Shown one piece after another: positions 23,440 through 35,434 of a stretch of 64,000 nt of DNA. This DNA is from Sipunculus nudus. Taxonomy: Eukaryota > Annelida > Sipuncula > Golfingiida > Sipunculidae. The notes under the pieces were generated by a model. It was not told the DNA's origin, searched no databases, and was given only the letters and a program-made list of their open reading frames with translations. Within the stretch, counting starts at the first letter, position 1, and every line of letters starts with the position of its first letter. The translations under genes and the position numbers were made by a program. The DNA is taken from positions 73,258,429-73,322,428 of the forward strand of contig CM049312.1 in assembly GCA_026874595.1 (NCBI GenBank), written 5' to 3'.

Positions 23440-24735
23440 TTCGCAGGTCTGTTTTGCTACCGTGCATATTGCGCTTTGCTGTCGCTAGTTAATATGGCCC
23501 GTAACACCTGCTACTGCGCAGGTCGATGTGTTACTCTGCGACTACTATTTCCTTAATCGCCTAATGCAAAGCTTGTTGCAGGCCTATCAGGGCGACCTAT
23601 GGCTACAAAGACTTGCACTGAAACGATAGCAGCAAAGGTTTCGATCGCAATAGATAGCCTCCATGGGGTTCTCGCCGGCGCGCAAATCTGATTTGCTACC
23701 GCGCACATTGCGCATTTCAACCGCAGCTAAATATGATCGATGGCACTTGCTACCGCACAAATCTATTTGCTACTTTGCGAAAGTTAATTGCTACCGGTCT
23801 TAGTGGTCTTGTCCGAATGACCTCTGGCAGCAAAGACTTGCACTACGTCAACAGTAGTAGACTTTGCGATCGCAAATTCATAGTCCCCACGGTAGCAGGC
23901 AACAACAACTTTCTACCGCACAGGTCTGTTTGCTACCGCACACATTGCGCATTGCGATCGCAGCTGAATATGACCCATGGCATTTGTTACCGCGCAGATC
24001 TGTTTGCTACTTTGCGACAGTTAATTGCTACCGCGCATATTGCTATGAGGAGTCGTGTCCGAGCGACCTCTGACAGGAAAGACTTGCACTACGTTAATAG
24101 TAGCAGATTTTGCGATCGCAAAGACATAGTCCCCATGTATAGGAGCTGACAGCAACTTGCTATCGCGCAGGTCTGTTTGCTACCGCGCACACTGCGCATT
24201 GCCAGCTTAATATGAACCATTGGCTTTGCTACTTCGCAGATCTGTTTGCTACTTTGCAAGAATTAATTGCTACCGCGAAAATCGCTTTGAGTGGTCCTGT
24301 CCGAGCAACCTCTGGCAGCAAAGACTTGCACTTCGTCAATAGAAGCAGATTTTGCAACCATAGCCGCCATGATAGCAATGACAGCCACTTGTTAGCGCGT
24401 AGGTCTGACTTGCTACCGCGCACTTTGCACATATGAGGCGGTCTGTGTATAGGCCATATGGGCAGCAATGACAGCCACTCGCTACCGCGCAGTTCTGATT
24501 TGCTACCGCGCAGTTTGCGCGTACGAGCCGGTCTGTGTCTGATGGTAGCAAGTCCAGTTGCAGCTCATTGCGCGATGTGGCAAGCAATGCGCAGGGATAG
24601 CAAATGCTACTGTACGACTGCTATTTGCTACCGCGCACTTTGCGCTCAATAGCCTTTGAACGCATAATACTAGCAAGTTGAGTGGATGCTGAGTGCGCGT
24701 TGTGCCGGGCTATGCGCTATGGTAGCAAGGAATCC
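23440..24735. repeat. About 240-bp satellite rich in TTTGCTACCGCGCA
   Basis: The block gctaccgcgcacattgcgca followed by cagctaaatatga recurs near 23,694, 23,931 and 24,178 (spacing about 237-247 bp). Each unit also has ctctggcagcaaagacttgc and ttttgcgatcgcaaa. Within units the shorter motif tttgctaccgcgca recurs. The right part (24,360-24,735) is a more scrambled version. It is much GC-richer and CpG-richer than its flanks. Confidence 0.9.
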
Positions 24736-25239
24736 AATAGATTAGTCTGAAAAACCGACAGTTCCTCGCATATATGAGCTAATGGCAAGTCCCTTTTTCA
24801 ATAGTTTCCTAAATACTGTTTATCTTGCCCCAATAGACAGTTGAACAGCTGCGCCTGAATTGACAGAGTGTGCCAGCGCAGATAAGCTGAGCCAAGAAAG
24901 ATTCGGTAAAGTCTTCTGGACTATGTACAGATCACACGGGAATAAAATGTCGTTCAATTTGGATGAATGATCGGGCAAGAGGTTTGATCAACAAATGTCT
25001 GAGCCTAGTTTTATCCCATTCAAGAAAGTGCTGTAAGTAAAAGGATAAACCCTCGTACTATAGAACAATCATCGGCGCTAAAATTTTTGGACAGTCTTAG
25101 AAATAAAAACATTTTCCAGAAGGAGAAAGTAGAACTAATTGAAAGCTTTGTTGTTTGTTTCAACAGAAAACTGGGGAAAAGTTGGTAGATTCATCTGGTA
25201 GTGGCTATATTACTCTTGCTACAAACGTTCCTTAATTCT
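24736..25239. other. Non-coding, no clear gene
   Basis: May include the decayed N-terminal part of the orphan-family pseudogene that becomes recognisable at about 25,240. Confidence 0.3.
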
Positions 25240-26084
25240 ACCATTTGAATGCAATGCCAATTCCTTTTGAACCCAAGAGACTTGACAGGGGGATGGCATT
25301 CTGGAAACTATGGAGGAAAACAAGGCTACCTATCATGTTTCGTATTATCTAAAATTCAAGACTTTGACAACACTGGGAAGGAAAAGGAAGTTGGTTTGCA
25401 AAGTAAAAGAAACAGAGGAAACATTACTGATGCAAAATTCACACGCAGCTGTCAGAAGAAACCAATTGCAAATTGCACAGAGGATCCAGAGAATAAAGAT
25501 GAAGAAATAGTAGTGTGCTTACTTTGTGACAAGCCAGCACAAATCAAGGACTTGCGATTAGCAAGTACTTTACCCTTATATGAGAACTTTCAACGATGTG
25601 CCAGAAAGTTCCTTGATGAGAATCTCCTAATGAAAGCTTAGTGGTGGAGATGGCCTAGCCCAGAGCCATAGGTACTGGAGTTCGTCAGTGTGCTGCAAAC
25701 TGAAAGGGACATAAAGTCTCGACTAGAAAATGGGAAATTATCTGTTGATGTAGCTTTAGCTTAACTCCTGCACTTAAACTGCAGGGAAAAAAATCCAACT
25801 AGCTCAACATTCACAAGACATTCTAAGTCAAGAGAACCAGAGTTTCCAATTAACATTGGGATCCTTGTGAGAACTGTCAAAAGAGTTAGGAGAGGCAGTT
25901 GGTGCGAGAGCAGCAGAATAAATAGTAGTTTGTCCTACTCTATTGAGAAGAAGGACTACTTATAACATGTACTGTGGACAACTCCAAGTGCAACAACTGC
26001 TCAGACATTGTTTTATGAAACAGGTTTATCTGTAATTCAAGACCCTAGCAGTGACAACAGATCTTTAAAACAGATATCAACTTT
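25240..26084 (+). pseudogene. Decayed copy of a large orphan invertebrate protein family
   Basis: Pieces in order but in different frames: MEENKATYHVSYYLKFK (from 25,310), VCLLCDKPAQIKDLRLAS with RKFLDENLLMK (frame 25,249-25,641), then KSREPEFPINIGILVRTVKR (about 25,830-25,890), a piece like VVCPTLLRRRTTYNM, and TTPSATTAQTLFYETGLSV with IQDPSSDN (from about 25,978). The CxxC, the KLSxGD-like position, the PxPIxIGLL block and the DNxxxxTTAxxxFxGTG block recall a long uncharacterised family that I associate with molluscs and cnidarians and that is often repeated in their genomes. Frameshifts and deletions make it a pseudogene. It ends where a SINE fragment begins. Confidence 0.65.
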
Positions 26085-26155
26085 GGGGGGTCGTGAATCA
26101 AAATCTCATCTAAGAAGCGGTGAGATTGTTTATGATCGGCTGTCACTTAAAAGAT
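26085..26155 (+). mobile_element. SINE head fragment at left edge of array unit 1
   Basis: A G6 tract, tcgtgaatcaaaatctcatc, aagaagcggtgagatt and atgatcggctgtcact resemble the B-box part of the SINE heads at 1,780 and 19,180. The same fragment starts units 2 and 3 (44,309 and 58,650). Confidence 0.6.
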
Positions 26156-27758
26156 CAGGTATCATCAGCGAACTGTGGCTTGTTTATTGTATTACTATGG
26201 TATTCACATTCATGTAAGGATAGTGTAACCAGATGATTTTAATATAATTTGTTGTGTATTAATATGCAGTTGCATGTATCGATGTTATCGTGGGAAGATA
26301 GGTTTAGAGAACCTAGGTGGTTATTTGATGTTTGTTTCAGTACAGTCGGAATTCCGTGAGAACTGGTTCTAGCCGGTCTTGGTTTATTCGGTTTCCTGAA
26401 ACAACATTGTTAACTGTACACTTCATAAGCAATGCACCTGCATACTTGAATTTTCCCATACTTTATTCTGTGGAGGCGTGTCCATTTCAGTCTTCATGCA
26501 CTTAACAACACACCACATAATATTGTAAGGAGATAGGCCAAGAGCGGTCAGAATGTATGACGTAAGCATCAGTATATATACTGGAAACGCAAAAAGTAAA
26601 GGGAGCACAATCTCATAAGTCAGCACGCTAGATGGTTTAGACTGACAGTTCGGGTGTGTGACATGAGGTTTATTAGGAAGGTCCCACCCACGGCAGTGTA
26701 TAACTTACAATCAAATGCGACTTGGGGTTGAACCTAGTAATATAACCGGTTATAACGAATCTGATGATTCCCCACCAAGCATGGAAGTACAAACCCAAGT
26801 TGACACTGTCAGCTTGAAGCACCAGGATATAAATGATAGAAAGTGTGTGCATTTTGTCCATATTCGAAATGGATGCAAACATGACTACAGACTTATTCAG
26901 TGTTCTTTTCAAAATGGTTGCTGATATCTCAACAAAACAAAAATCGTCCAATGGAAAAGAACATTTGCTGTGCAGCCCCATCGTCCTCCCTTCCTGAAGG
27001 TTGTGGTATATAATTATAATACAAGGTTTCAAAATTAGCCTACACGATTTACCATTTATTAACATACTATTGCCGGGCATCCATACTGCCGTTGATTGGT
27101 ATGTGACAACCACTATTGTAATAATGGCCACCATTGTGTTAGTTATTACAAATGTGGTTGGTAAAGGTCAGATTTTGTCAACGAGTATTGCAATATCGGT
27201 CACTATTGAATTTATCTGTTGCTCATACGGTCTGTTTCTATCTAAGTACAAGCCTGTTTCCCGCTTTTAATAATATTAACATTGTTGGCCCTGTACCAAC
27301 CCCTGGTCGGGATGTTCTGTTAACCGGGCTTAAACTAGCAGTTGCTAAAGTTAAGGATAAATGGAAGGAATGCAGGTTTAACTACTGTAAGATGTGATGT
27401 TATTACCAAGAGGTCCAATTTTGTCTACAAATGATAAACATTTCAAAAGAATATCTTTGTAAGGAGGGAATCATCCCTGATACAAAAGATATCCGACGAT
27501 CGAATTCATCAGTTCTATGTATGAACCATCTATTTTTGCCTGACTTGTTCTGGTCAGTCTCTGGGCAGCAGCTTTTGATTTTTCTAAATGCGGCATGTTT
27601 GATTATGTATCGTGTATCTCATAGAAGTACATTACCGGCTCATTTGGAAAAGATGTCGCGTCCAAGTACATGGGTCGATCTTGTCCTGATTATATATGAT
27701 TTAACGCAACGTACGTCATATCAGCTCCTTTGGAAAAATATTGTTTTTAAATCCAAGT

Positions 27759-28778
27759 TTATTTCCAGTTGAACCTTCGATTGATCAGGCGAAAGAGTTT
27801 CTCGTTATGCGGACGATAGAAAGCCCTCAGCTTCTCGCGCAGACTCTCGTTCACCTGGACATGAGGAATTCCTTTTAGCCTGGACATACAATTAACCTTT
27901 CCGTCTTCCTTGTAACAGTAGAATCCCTTTTTCTCATCGTAAACAAACATTTCTGATCTCAGTTTGTGTGGTATTCCAAGGAAGGTCTCTATTTCTCTAA
28001 GTACACTGTATGGTTCCTTCACAAACTTTTCTGACTCAAGAAAAAGTATTTGATCTAGAGAAAACCACTTAAGAAAAACCTGCAAACAATTATAGTAAAT
28101 ACTTGCCTTGATTTGCCAGAACGTTTCGTCAATTTGCATCGGTTTACCCTTCACACAGACATGTTCTTCAAATGTTTTATTTTTACAATCCCCACTCATG
28201 GCACAAAGCATTGTGAAATGGGAAATAAGGCGTTCTGTGGGGTCTCTCAAAATCAGAATCAGTTTCATAGAAGGGTTAATCTGGTACATTCCCTGAGCTA
28301 TACGAGCTGCCCCGACATAACAAAACCCACCTTTGTCGATCATAACAACTTGACCATCCCTTGATAAAGGCATGAGAGACCTAAACCAGTCCACTCCTTT
28401 TTCCAGGGAATCCCCGTATGCTTGTGGATTTTGCTTTGAGTGTATAATATTAGGATGGAGCCAAAGAAATGCCTCCAGAGTTTGCTGTCCCCCCTTTTCC
28501 ACCCCTATTAAATGTGCTCTGGGCAGACATTTCTTCAGCAGGTTATACGATGCACTGTTGAATCCCCTGTTTGCCAGGCTCGATGAAATGGTGTCATTTC
28601 TTTCAAATTGCCAAATGACTGCTCGAGGACTTATATTTCCAGGATTCGAAAAAAGAGAGTTTGTGACATTTCCGGCTAACAGGTGTATTATCTGTCGAAA
28701 TCCGGAAGTCTGTGAAAACATGACAGCCATCATGCTCATTCCTGTTAAAAAGAGGATCACTTTTACTTCCTTGCGCAT
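27759..28778 (-). CDS. Heparan-sulfate 3-O-sulfotransferase-like protein, copy 1
   Basis: An intronless 339-residue type II membrane protein, expected in the Golgi lumen, moving sulfate from PAPS to a glycan. A hydrophobic anchor spans about residues 7-22, followed by a stem with N-glycosylation sequons (N37, N48, N61). The 5'-phosphosulfate loop is LIGVEKGGQQT (90-100, K95). The 3'-phosphate motif is KLILILRDPTERLISHF (172-188, R178, S186). The C-terminal 3-O-sulfotransferase-like region has KGFYC with C288 and C297, and FYRPHNEKLFRLI (320-332). Aligning without gaps from K95, the position of the family's catalytic Glu falls on N117 and that of the next acidic residue on G122. The usual EKTP stretch reads DKGG (148-151). 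Substrate is unknown and catalysis uncertain. The start is at 28,778 because an in-frame TGA lies upstream. The TAA stop overlaps an AATAAA. Confidence 0.9.
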   Translation of the reverse strand: MRKEVKVILFLTGMSMMAVMFSQTSGFRQIIHLLAGNVTNSLFSNPGNISPRAVIWQFERNDTISSSLANRGFNSASYNLLKKCLPRAHLIGVEKGGQQTLEAFLWLHPNIIHSKQNPQAYGDSLEKGVDWFRSLMPLSRDGQVVMIDKGGFCYVGAARIAQGMYQINPSMKLILILRDPTERLISHFTMLCAMSGDCKNKTFEEHVCVKGKPMQIDETFWQIKASIYYNCLQVFLKWFSLDQILFLESEKFVKEPYSVLREIETFLGIPHKLRSEMFVYDEKKGFYCYKEDGKVNCMSRLKGIPHVQVNESLREKLRAFYRPHNEKLFRLINRRFNWK

Positions 28779-30700
28779 GGTGCGGAGAACCTGCGTACAA
28801 TACCGATTGTATTCTCAAATGTGCAATGAACAAAAAATATCTCCTCTTTAAAAATCAATATACATAAAAGAACACGTTGTCAATTAGAATATACTTGTCC
28901 TTTGCCATATATCATATTGGCACATTTGTGAGGCTTTTATGGCCAGGTATGTTCAGTTGTGGTTCGTACAGGATGCATCCTGAGAGTACTGCCAAATATA
29001 ACTGACCTATTAACCTTAATGTGAACATTTCAGATTTTTCGGTATTTTTGGTATACTGCACTTTTTGTATGAAGACTTATAGTATCAGAGGCATTTTCCA
29101 CGTACTATGTAATCAGAATTGTTAAGTCATTAATTATGTCAATTTAAGAAACACGTTATATTTAATGGGCACAGTCTATGGATTGAACTAGACTAGTAGC
29201 GAGAACTGCAGTTTGTTTATATGTAAGCACATTTTTTTCACTATTTTGAGTCTTACAAACAGGTGGGTTAACGGTCGCTAACTACAGGTGGGCGATTAAT
29301 TTAAGGACGTGAAAACTGGTTACTTTGTCAGATATTCCAGCTGGAATACATGGTACACTGTACGATTACTATTTACGAAATTTTTCACGAGGCAAAACTC
29401 TAACCACAGAAGGCATCATTAGTTTTCCATCCAGTAGGCACATCATATTCAAGCAGGTGTTGATACCTGTTACGTTTTACCAGCCGAAGGCAGTTTGTTA
29501 CTCTGAAACACTATACATAGTGTAGGTAAAGTGTAGGAATGATGCCTTTTTTAGAGACTAACTTATTTGTTTTCACACGAAATTTTTAAAGTGGAAATGG
29601 GTAGAGAGCTCTCTTTAAGGTCACCAAAACGTTTGGTTTTAGCACATGAAAATCGTCTTAGCTTGTAAACAAATATGTGTAAGAAATGTTAGTATATTAA
29701 TTGTTTGTTTTTCCTTCCATTTAACCGTGTCAATGGAATTTGAGAAAGCTTATATTTTGGTAACTCGGGATAACTGTTACCGAACCCCAAAGTTATTTTA
29801 GTCAATAGAAATTATCGGCTTACGACTGAGGCCTGAGGCAAATTGCTGTTAAGTCTTTCGTAAGGCACCCTTGGGTATATGTGCTTTAATACTTCGAAAA
29901 TGACAGAAACTCGGTCTGTACGGCAAGTACGGTCTGTCAGAGAGTATTAGTTAAAACATTCACTGAAAAAAAAATATAAATACACTAAAAATGTCGTGAC
30001 TGTCTCGTCTGAATGTGTTATCAATGAAATTAATCGTGCACAGTGTGTCCTCTACTATGAATTTAAGATTTGCGCTTTCTTTTTTGTGCGGAGTCCCTGC
30101 GCCAATCACGTGGCAAGACTATGCAAATAAACTGTAAACAATTAAAATGCTTAAAAATAGCTGCGCCCAATTTTTCAAGAAGGATATAAGAAATTCCTCT
30201 TTCTTTGTGTCTTTTAGTCAACATACGCCGATCAAATTCACGGATCCCATTGAATGGACGGGAAAACCTCTCTTCTCTTTTGAGCAACAGCAGCGAGGAA
30301 CATATTGGGCCATATTGGAACATATATATTAAGCAAAGACTCGTGGAGTTCGTCGAACTTCCTTTGCAACTGATTAGAGATTGTTATACATATATACGTG
30401 CGTTGTTTCAGGCGATATTTGAATAATTGTTAAAATAAATTGGACAAAATGTTTGTTTGGATTATGGAGTCCGTTTCTTGGATTTGCTATCGATTAAAAT
30501 ACATTGGCTTATGTAAGAAGTAGGTGTATTTTCTATTCATGTCCTGTGCTATTGTAATATACCGGTATTAAGATGCTGTAAATATTAAACATATTGCTCG
30601 GACAAGTTATTTAATTCGGATTCGTTGCCTTCCCTGGATCGTCGTTAATGGGCTCCGATTTCAAACAAATGTGACAATATTAGCTGATTGCAAGACATGA
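28779..30700. repeat. Upstream (right) flank of sulfotransferase copy 1
   Basis: Nearly identical to 47,625-49,542. It contains the presumed promoter and 5' UTR of the gene. A possible acceptor (gatttttaaag) lies about 70 bp upstream of the start codon, so a 5' non-coding exon further right is possible. No other convincing coding sequence; a 66-codon frame at 29,325-29,525 exists in both copies but shows nothing recognisable. Confidence 0.7.
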
Positions 30701-30704
30701 AACA

Positions 30705-30985
30705 TCACTCGACACAGGTTTGCAGCACCTCGCTCAACAGCGGCTGGCGGTACCTCACACGACACCGGCTGGCAGCACCCCACTCGACATCAGGTGGCAG
30801 CAACTCACTCGACACCTGCTTACAGCTTCTTACTCGACCCTGTTGGCAGCACCTGATTATACTGCGGCTTGGCGCAACTCACACGACACCAGAGGGCACC
30901 AAGTGGCAGTACCTCACACAACACCGGCTGGCATCACGTAAACCAACACTTGCTGGCAGCACCTAACACGACACTGGCTGGCAGC
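30705..30985. repeat. About 25-bp minisatellite (unit 1)
   Basis: Imperfect repeats of ctcacacgacaccggctggc plus agcac. GC-rich relative to flanks. The counterpart at 49,547-49,830 has changed by small indels. Confidence 0.85.
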
Positions 30986-31019
30986 GTTTCTCTGGAAACT
31001 GAATCGCGGCACCTTGCAA

Positions 31020-31425
31020 ATTTGTACTTTTAATCTTTGAGAATGGGTCATCCTTCGTACGAAAAGCATGACGTTTTATTTGCCCCTTCCTTTCACGCTT
31101 TTGAAAGGTATGTATTGGTGGGCGTTGCGTGGGATCTATTTCTTCCTCTTTTTTTCGATTTGTTAGGCTCAAAGCTTTTTTTAAAGGGACATGACGGCAT
31201 GTTCCTTAGCCCCTTCCTTTCAACCTTTTATTAAAGGAATGGGTTGGTTGGTGGTTTTGGGTATTTGAAGGCTCTAGCTTTTTGATAATGGTTCGTCTCT
31301 ATTGAAAAGCAGGATGGCATGTTACTTGGTCATTTTCTTTCATGCTTTTTAAAGGGTGGGGTGGATGGTTTGAGAGATTTGAATAAAAGGATGGCATGGT
31401 CGAGGTACCATTCTTTCACGCTTGT
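31020..31425. repeat. Degenerate repeat of about 125 bp (unit 1)
   Basis: The motif ccccttcctttcacgctttt and relatives occur near 31,084, 31,211, 31,331 and 31,406, each near a gcatgacg/ggatggcatg block. Three to four diverged units. Counterpart at about 49,880-50,280. Confidence 0.65.
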
Positions 31426-32114
31426 GGTGTAAGTGGTTTTTTGTTTTGTTTGTACAATTTATGCTGCTTTTTTATACATTTGTATATCAGTATCAATAAA
31501 TTATACGTTTCAGAAATCAATTTTCCATTCTCAACTCAGTCAAAGTTAAGTCTGGTAAGTTGACGGCCATTTTTTAACTGAAACAGCCGCCATATTAGAA
31601 AACTACAGCAATAAGTGTGCCTACATTTAAGTGAGAATATTTAAATTAAAAATATTTCCATAAACTGGATTCCTTCAGATAAGCATCTTCAGGGTTATAC
31701 TCTCTAGCAATCTTGCAGTATATATTTTTTTACATCAGTTTCCATTTTGTAAAATGGCGGCCATATAAACACATTGACGGCTTTATTACCTTAATATATA
31801 ATCATGTTAAGTAATTTCATTAAAATGTATCAAAATATTGTGAAGAAAATGTAGACAAAGCTGTTTCTATGATAGATTATCGTAGGTCTTTTTGAAGGCC
31901 CCTACGCCCATAAAACTGGAACAGAAACTCCTGTCCATATGAACTAACTTCACAAGCTTTAATAATCGAAGCCGTAAATAATATGTCGAACACGTCTTTA
32001 GCAACAGCAACAGCTGTAGTATGCATTCATTTTTTTTGTCTTGTTCATAAGCGATACGTATGATCTACTCGGAATTTATGAATTTTTAGTTATTTGAAAC
32101 ATTGTGTCTGGTAA

Positions 32115-32655
32115 TTTTCTGACCAATAAATGTGCATTTAGCAGCAAGCTATTACACCAATAAAAGCCTATTTCATAGTGAGCTTTCAATATCGTCTATT
32201 TGACTGTCATTTAAGATTTAATAAACTGTCAATTATTCAAGAGTTTGTAGCTGAGCCCTATATCTCTAAATACAAGTTGCCTATTGCGGAGCATTAAGCC
32301 AGCCTTCGCAACTTTGGCAGAGTCGCAGTAACACACAAATGCGCTAGAGTGTCTTTATACTCATTTAATATGGTCTACCTATCTTTATTCTTCCAGAACT
32401 GTAATCTATATACTGCGAGTGTGTGGGCGTGCTTACCTTAGCCTTAAGGCCACTCGGAAGACCAGAGTGGTCGGCTTTATATTGTTGCAGCAATATCAAA
32501 CAAAAACATCTCACATCACACCCGAAATTATAAAAAAATGTTAGAAATGCTGCTAATAAATACAAATCGTGAAATTAACACATTCCGACTAGCTTGAAAT
32601 GCTTCACATCTGCACAACTGTTGGATATCAGAACGAATAATTTGCACTAAACAAT
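32115..32655. repeat. Inverted-repeat arm, left (unit 1)
   Basis: Resembles the reverse complement of 43,770-44,250: aggccactcggaagacc, gcgagtgtgtgggcgtgc against gcaagtgtgggggcctgc, acaagttgcctattgc against acagttgcctgttgc, aatgtgcatttagcagca against aatgtgcattcagcagca. Similarity about 70-75% by eye over about 500 bp. The counterpart pair in unit 2 is about 50,960-51,500 and 58,110-58,595. Confidence 0.7.
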
Positions 32656-33249
32656 CCGATGCAATTCGTTCCTTTGTTTTCCTGCAGGTGCTGTCACACA
32701 AAAATATTACGTTATGCATCGGGATTATCCATACCCATGGACGGAATAGGGAAGGTCTTTTTAACTACACAGTGCCTGTTGGCATGGGTATTGGTTAAAT
32801 TGATATATATTCTGACTGTGGCTTCTAGAAAGGTATATTCACTCAATGTGCTGCCATAACAGTTGGTCTTTAAGTGTGGATGACACAACAAATTTCTATA
32901 ATGTTTTCATTTTTGTTGTTTTTCTTATAACAACTCATACAAACACATTACACATGTCCTTACTCTTGCTCTTAATGTTCTTGCATGTGTTGAAAGCATG
33001 AAGATTAAAAATCAGACAAACAAAACAAGTGACCCATGGGTCACGGCGCTCAACTGATCATGATTGGACTATAAATGTATGACCATTGTGATACTATATC
33101 GAGTCGATAAAGCTTATAAATATCATGGACATGTTGGGCAATTATAAAGGAATGTAATGTAATATGTAAGTAAATGATATATGAAATAACCTATTTTGTT
33201 ATATGTATACAGTAGCCATAATTTCCCAACTTTACATGTTGAATGACTT

Positions 33250-33268
33250 GATGGGGGGGGGGGGGGGG
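33250..33268. repeat. Poly-G tract
   Basis: A run of about 16 g. The copy in unit 2 is at about 53,742-53,758. It could form a quadruplex. Confidence 0.8.
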
Positions 33269-33758
33269 TATTGGAATTACAACGCCTCTGTCTCTCTGTA
33301 TATATTTTCTTTAATTATTAAATTTTATGCTATAGCAATAGTATTATTTTTCACAGTGCTAAAGAGCAAGGACTCAGTGGGATGGGGGATGGTGTGAGTT
33401 AAAACAACCATGCATATACATACAGGATATGAAATTTAATTAAACAGTGCTTACAGCGAAAAAAGTTTATTCATAATTATTAAATATTCAAACCAGGCAG
33501 AAAGGTGGAGAAACAAAGCAAATCATTTTAATTTCAATTTTACTGAGCCACGGAAAAATTAACAATATTTGCATTAATTCCTTTTTTCATTACATCATTT
33601 TATTCCAGGTTTAAAAATGTAACTTTACATTTACAGTATAACACACACACACATATATCTATTTATGAATATTCAGTTGATTCACATTTCTAAATTGCTT
33701 CAACATTTATAGCTAATTTATCTGGTTTAGTACAGGGAGGATAGTGAGGCATAGGGGC

Positions 33759-33763
<5 letters not shown>

Positions 33764-33803
<40 letters not shown>

Positions 33804-33810
33804 GGACTGT

Positions 33811-33844
<34 letters not shown>
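33764..33844. repeat. (GA)n microsatellites
   Basis: Two GA tracts separated by gctggactgtcatgg. The counterpart in unit 2 is 54,253-54,315, with shorter tracts. Confidence 0.95.
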
Positions 33845-33848
<4 letters not shown>

Positions 33849-34299
33849 CTCTGGTAATTCCTGCCTGACCCAGCCTGACCCAGACAATCACAGAGGCAGT
33901 AGCTAGGCCAGGAGTTGAACCAGTTATGTAACATTGCTTAGCACACTGCATGATTTCACTGACTTGGTGTAAACAATTAAGACATGGTGCATGAAAACTT
34001 GAATGAAATCTACACTTTTTGATCAATTGGTTTCAAATTTCAGATTTTAACAGATGAAATGCTGTGGAAATTAAACCATAGCGCAAACAGGAAAATATGT
34101 CCACTGTAAGTTATATTCGTCATTCATGCTTTTTACAAAGGAGTTAACTGTTATTCATTTTTTTTCCGGTTGCCCATTGCAAAAAGTAGCACATGCACAA
34201 ATGATATGATAGTTAAACTATTAATAAAAAAAAAATAATTGCAATTATTGGGCAAAATATAATTTTATTTTAAAATATTAACAGTATCATCTGAAAAGA

Positions 34300-34844
34300 T
34301 TATTTTTTTATAATATGATTGAAATAAATGATTATTAAAATAATATTATAAAATATATTCATGAATACAATTAGCACTGTATTTGCTAATTTTGAGAATT
34401 AATATGGCTTTTTATGGTTTTTCTAATCTTTTAACATCAAAGCCCCATCAAAGAATTCCATAATTTAATTGTGATATAATAAGAATGTCATATACTTATA
34501 GTATAGGAATAGGGGAGATAATGTTTTAATTTATTCAGGATTTCAATATTTTTTTTTATTTTGGTTGCAACTTTGTTTTTTGTTTGTCTGCCATTTCATA
34601 TGTTCGTTCAGTGTTATACCTAAAAAATTGAAATCTGAAACCCTGTCTATAGGTATATAATTTATTTTTAGATCAAGGCTTCTGTCATGTATGTTCCTAT
34701 TCTGAGTGTGAAACAAAAGATTTTTTTTTACATTCAATGAGTTTGTTTGCTGTTAATTAGCTATGTACTTTGTTTAATTCATTGTTGATGATGTTTTGAT
34801 CTTTTTGTTTATTGTATTTAATTAAGGGGTTGAATAGTGTTTTG
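34300..34844 (-). pseudogene. Outer LINE, 3' half (split by insertion)
   Basis: Minus-strand frames carry the RT thumb part of a jockey/CR1/L2-type LINE: NKLIECKKK, LLFHTQNRNIHDRS (34,737-34,543), INYIPIDRVSDFNFLGITL, then a decayed stretch like IKLWNSLMGL matching the usual LNYGIxxWG block. It continues the RT that is interrupted at 42,889. Stops and frameshifts are present. Confidence 0.75.
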
Positions 34845-34874
34845 ATACGGAGCCCGGGAGACGACATCGTGAAA

Positions 34875-35135
34875 TATATTTATGAATTCGTGCGCACGAA
34901 TTACTAATCCGAGCGCACGAAGTACTAATTCGTGGCCACGATTAACTAATTCGTGCGCACGAATTACTCGGTGTAAAAAAAATAAATTTCTATAGTGGAA
35001 AAATATTTATTAATTCGTGCGTATGAATTATTAATTCGTGATCACGAATTACTCATCCGTGCGCACGAATTACTAATCCGTGCGCACGAATTACTAATTC
35101 GTGGAAACGAATAACTAATCCGTGCGCACGAATTT
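34875..35135. repeat. Palindrome string, left arm
   Basis: Successive dyads of the form TTCGTG-NNNN-CACGAA separated by ACTAA. The central bases vary (GCGC; GGCC; GATC at about 35,038), yet most stay self-complementary. The matching right arm is at 42,590-42,860. Confidence 0.85.
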
Positions 35136-35434
35136 CTAGGTATGAAAAATATATTTCCTAGATGGAAAAATATTTAGTTCAATAGGATAACAAAGTAGCC
35201 GATAAGACTAATGCAACTGCTCTCCTGCATATAAATTAAAAGAAAGTAAAAAATTAACAGGAATGTATATATGTATATATAAATGATCAGATTGGAAAAG
35301 TGCACATATATTCACACACGGTAAGATAGATACATATAAATATAATATACGTTAAAACAGATTGAAATTCCACAAACATTCATACTTATACATATATTTT
35401 TACTGGTAGGCGTAATACAATAAAAATAAACGTC

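Noticed and set aside
27001-27772. Hydrophobic frames on the + strand (27,001-27,270 and 27,431-27,772) in the left flank of unit 1
   Set aside because: The counterparts in units 2 and 3 are broken by stops and frameshifts. Conservation does not support coding.
28108-28851. Plus-strand frames over the sulfotransferase genes
   Set aside because: They are antisense shadows of the minus-strand gene, with identical placement in all three copies.
33727-34026. Frame rich in S-L dipeptides
   Set aside because: It translates a (GA)n microsatellite.
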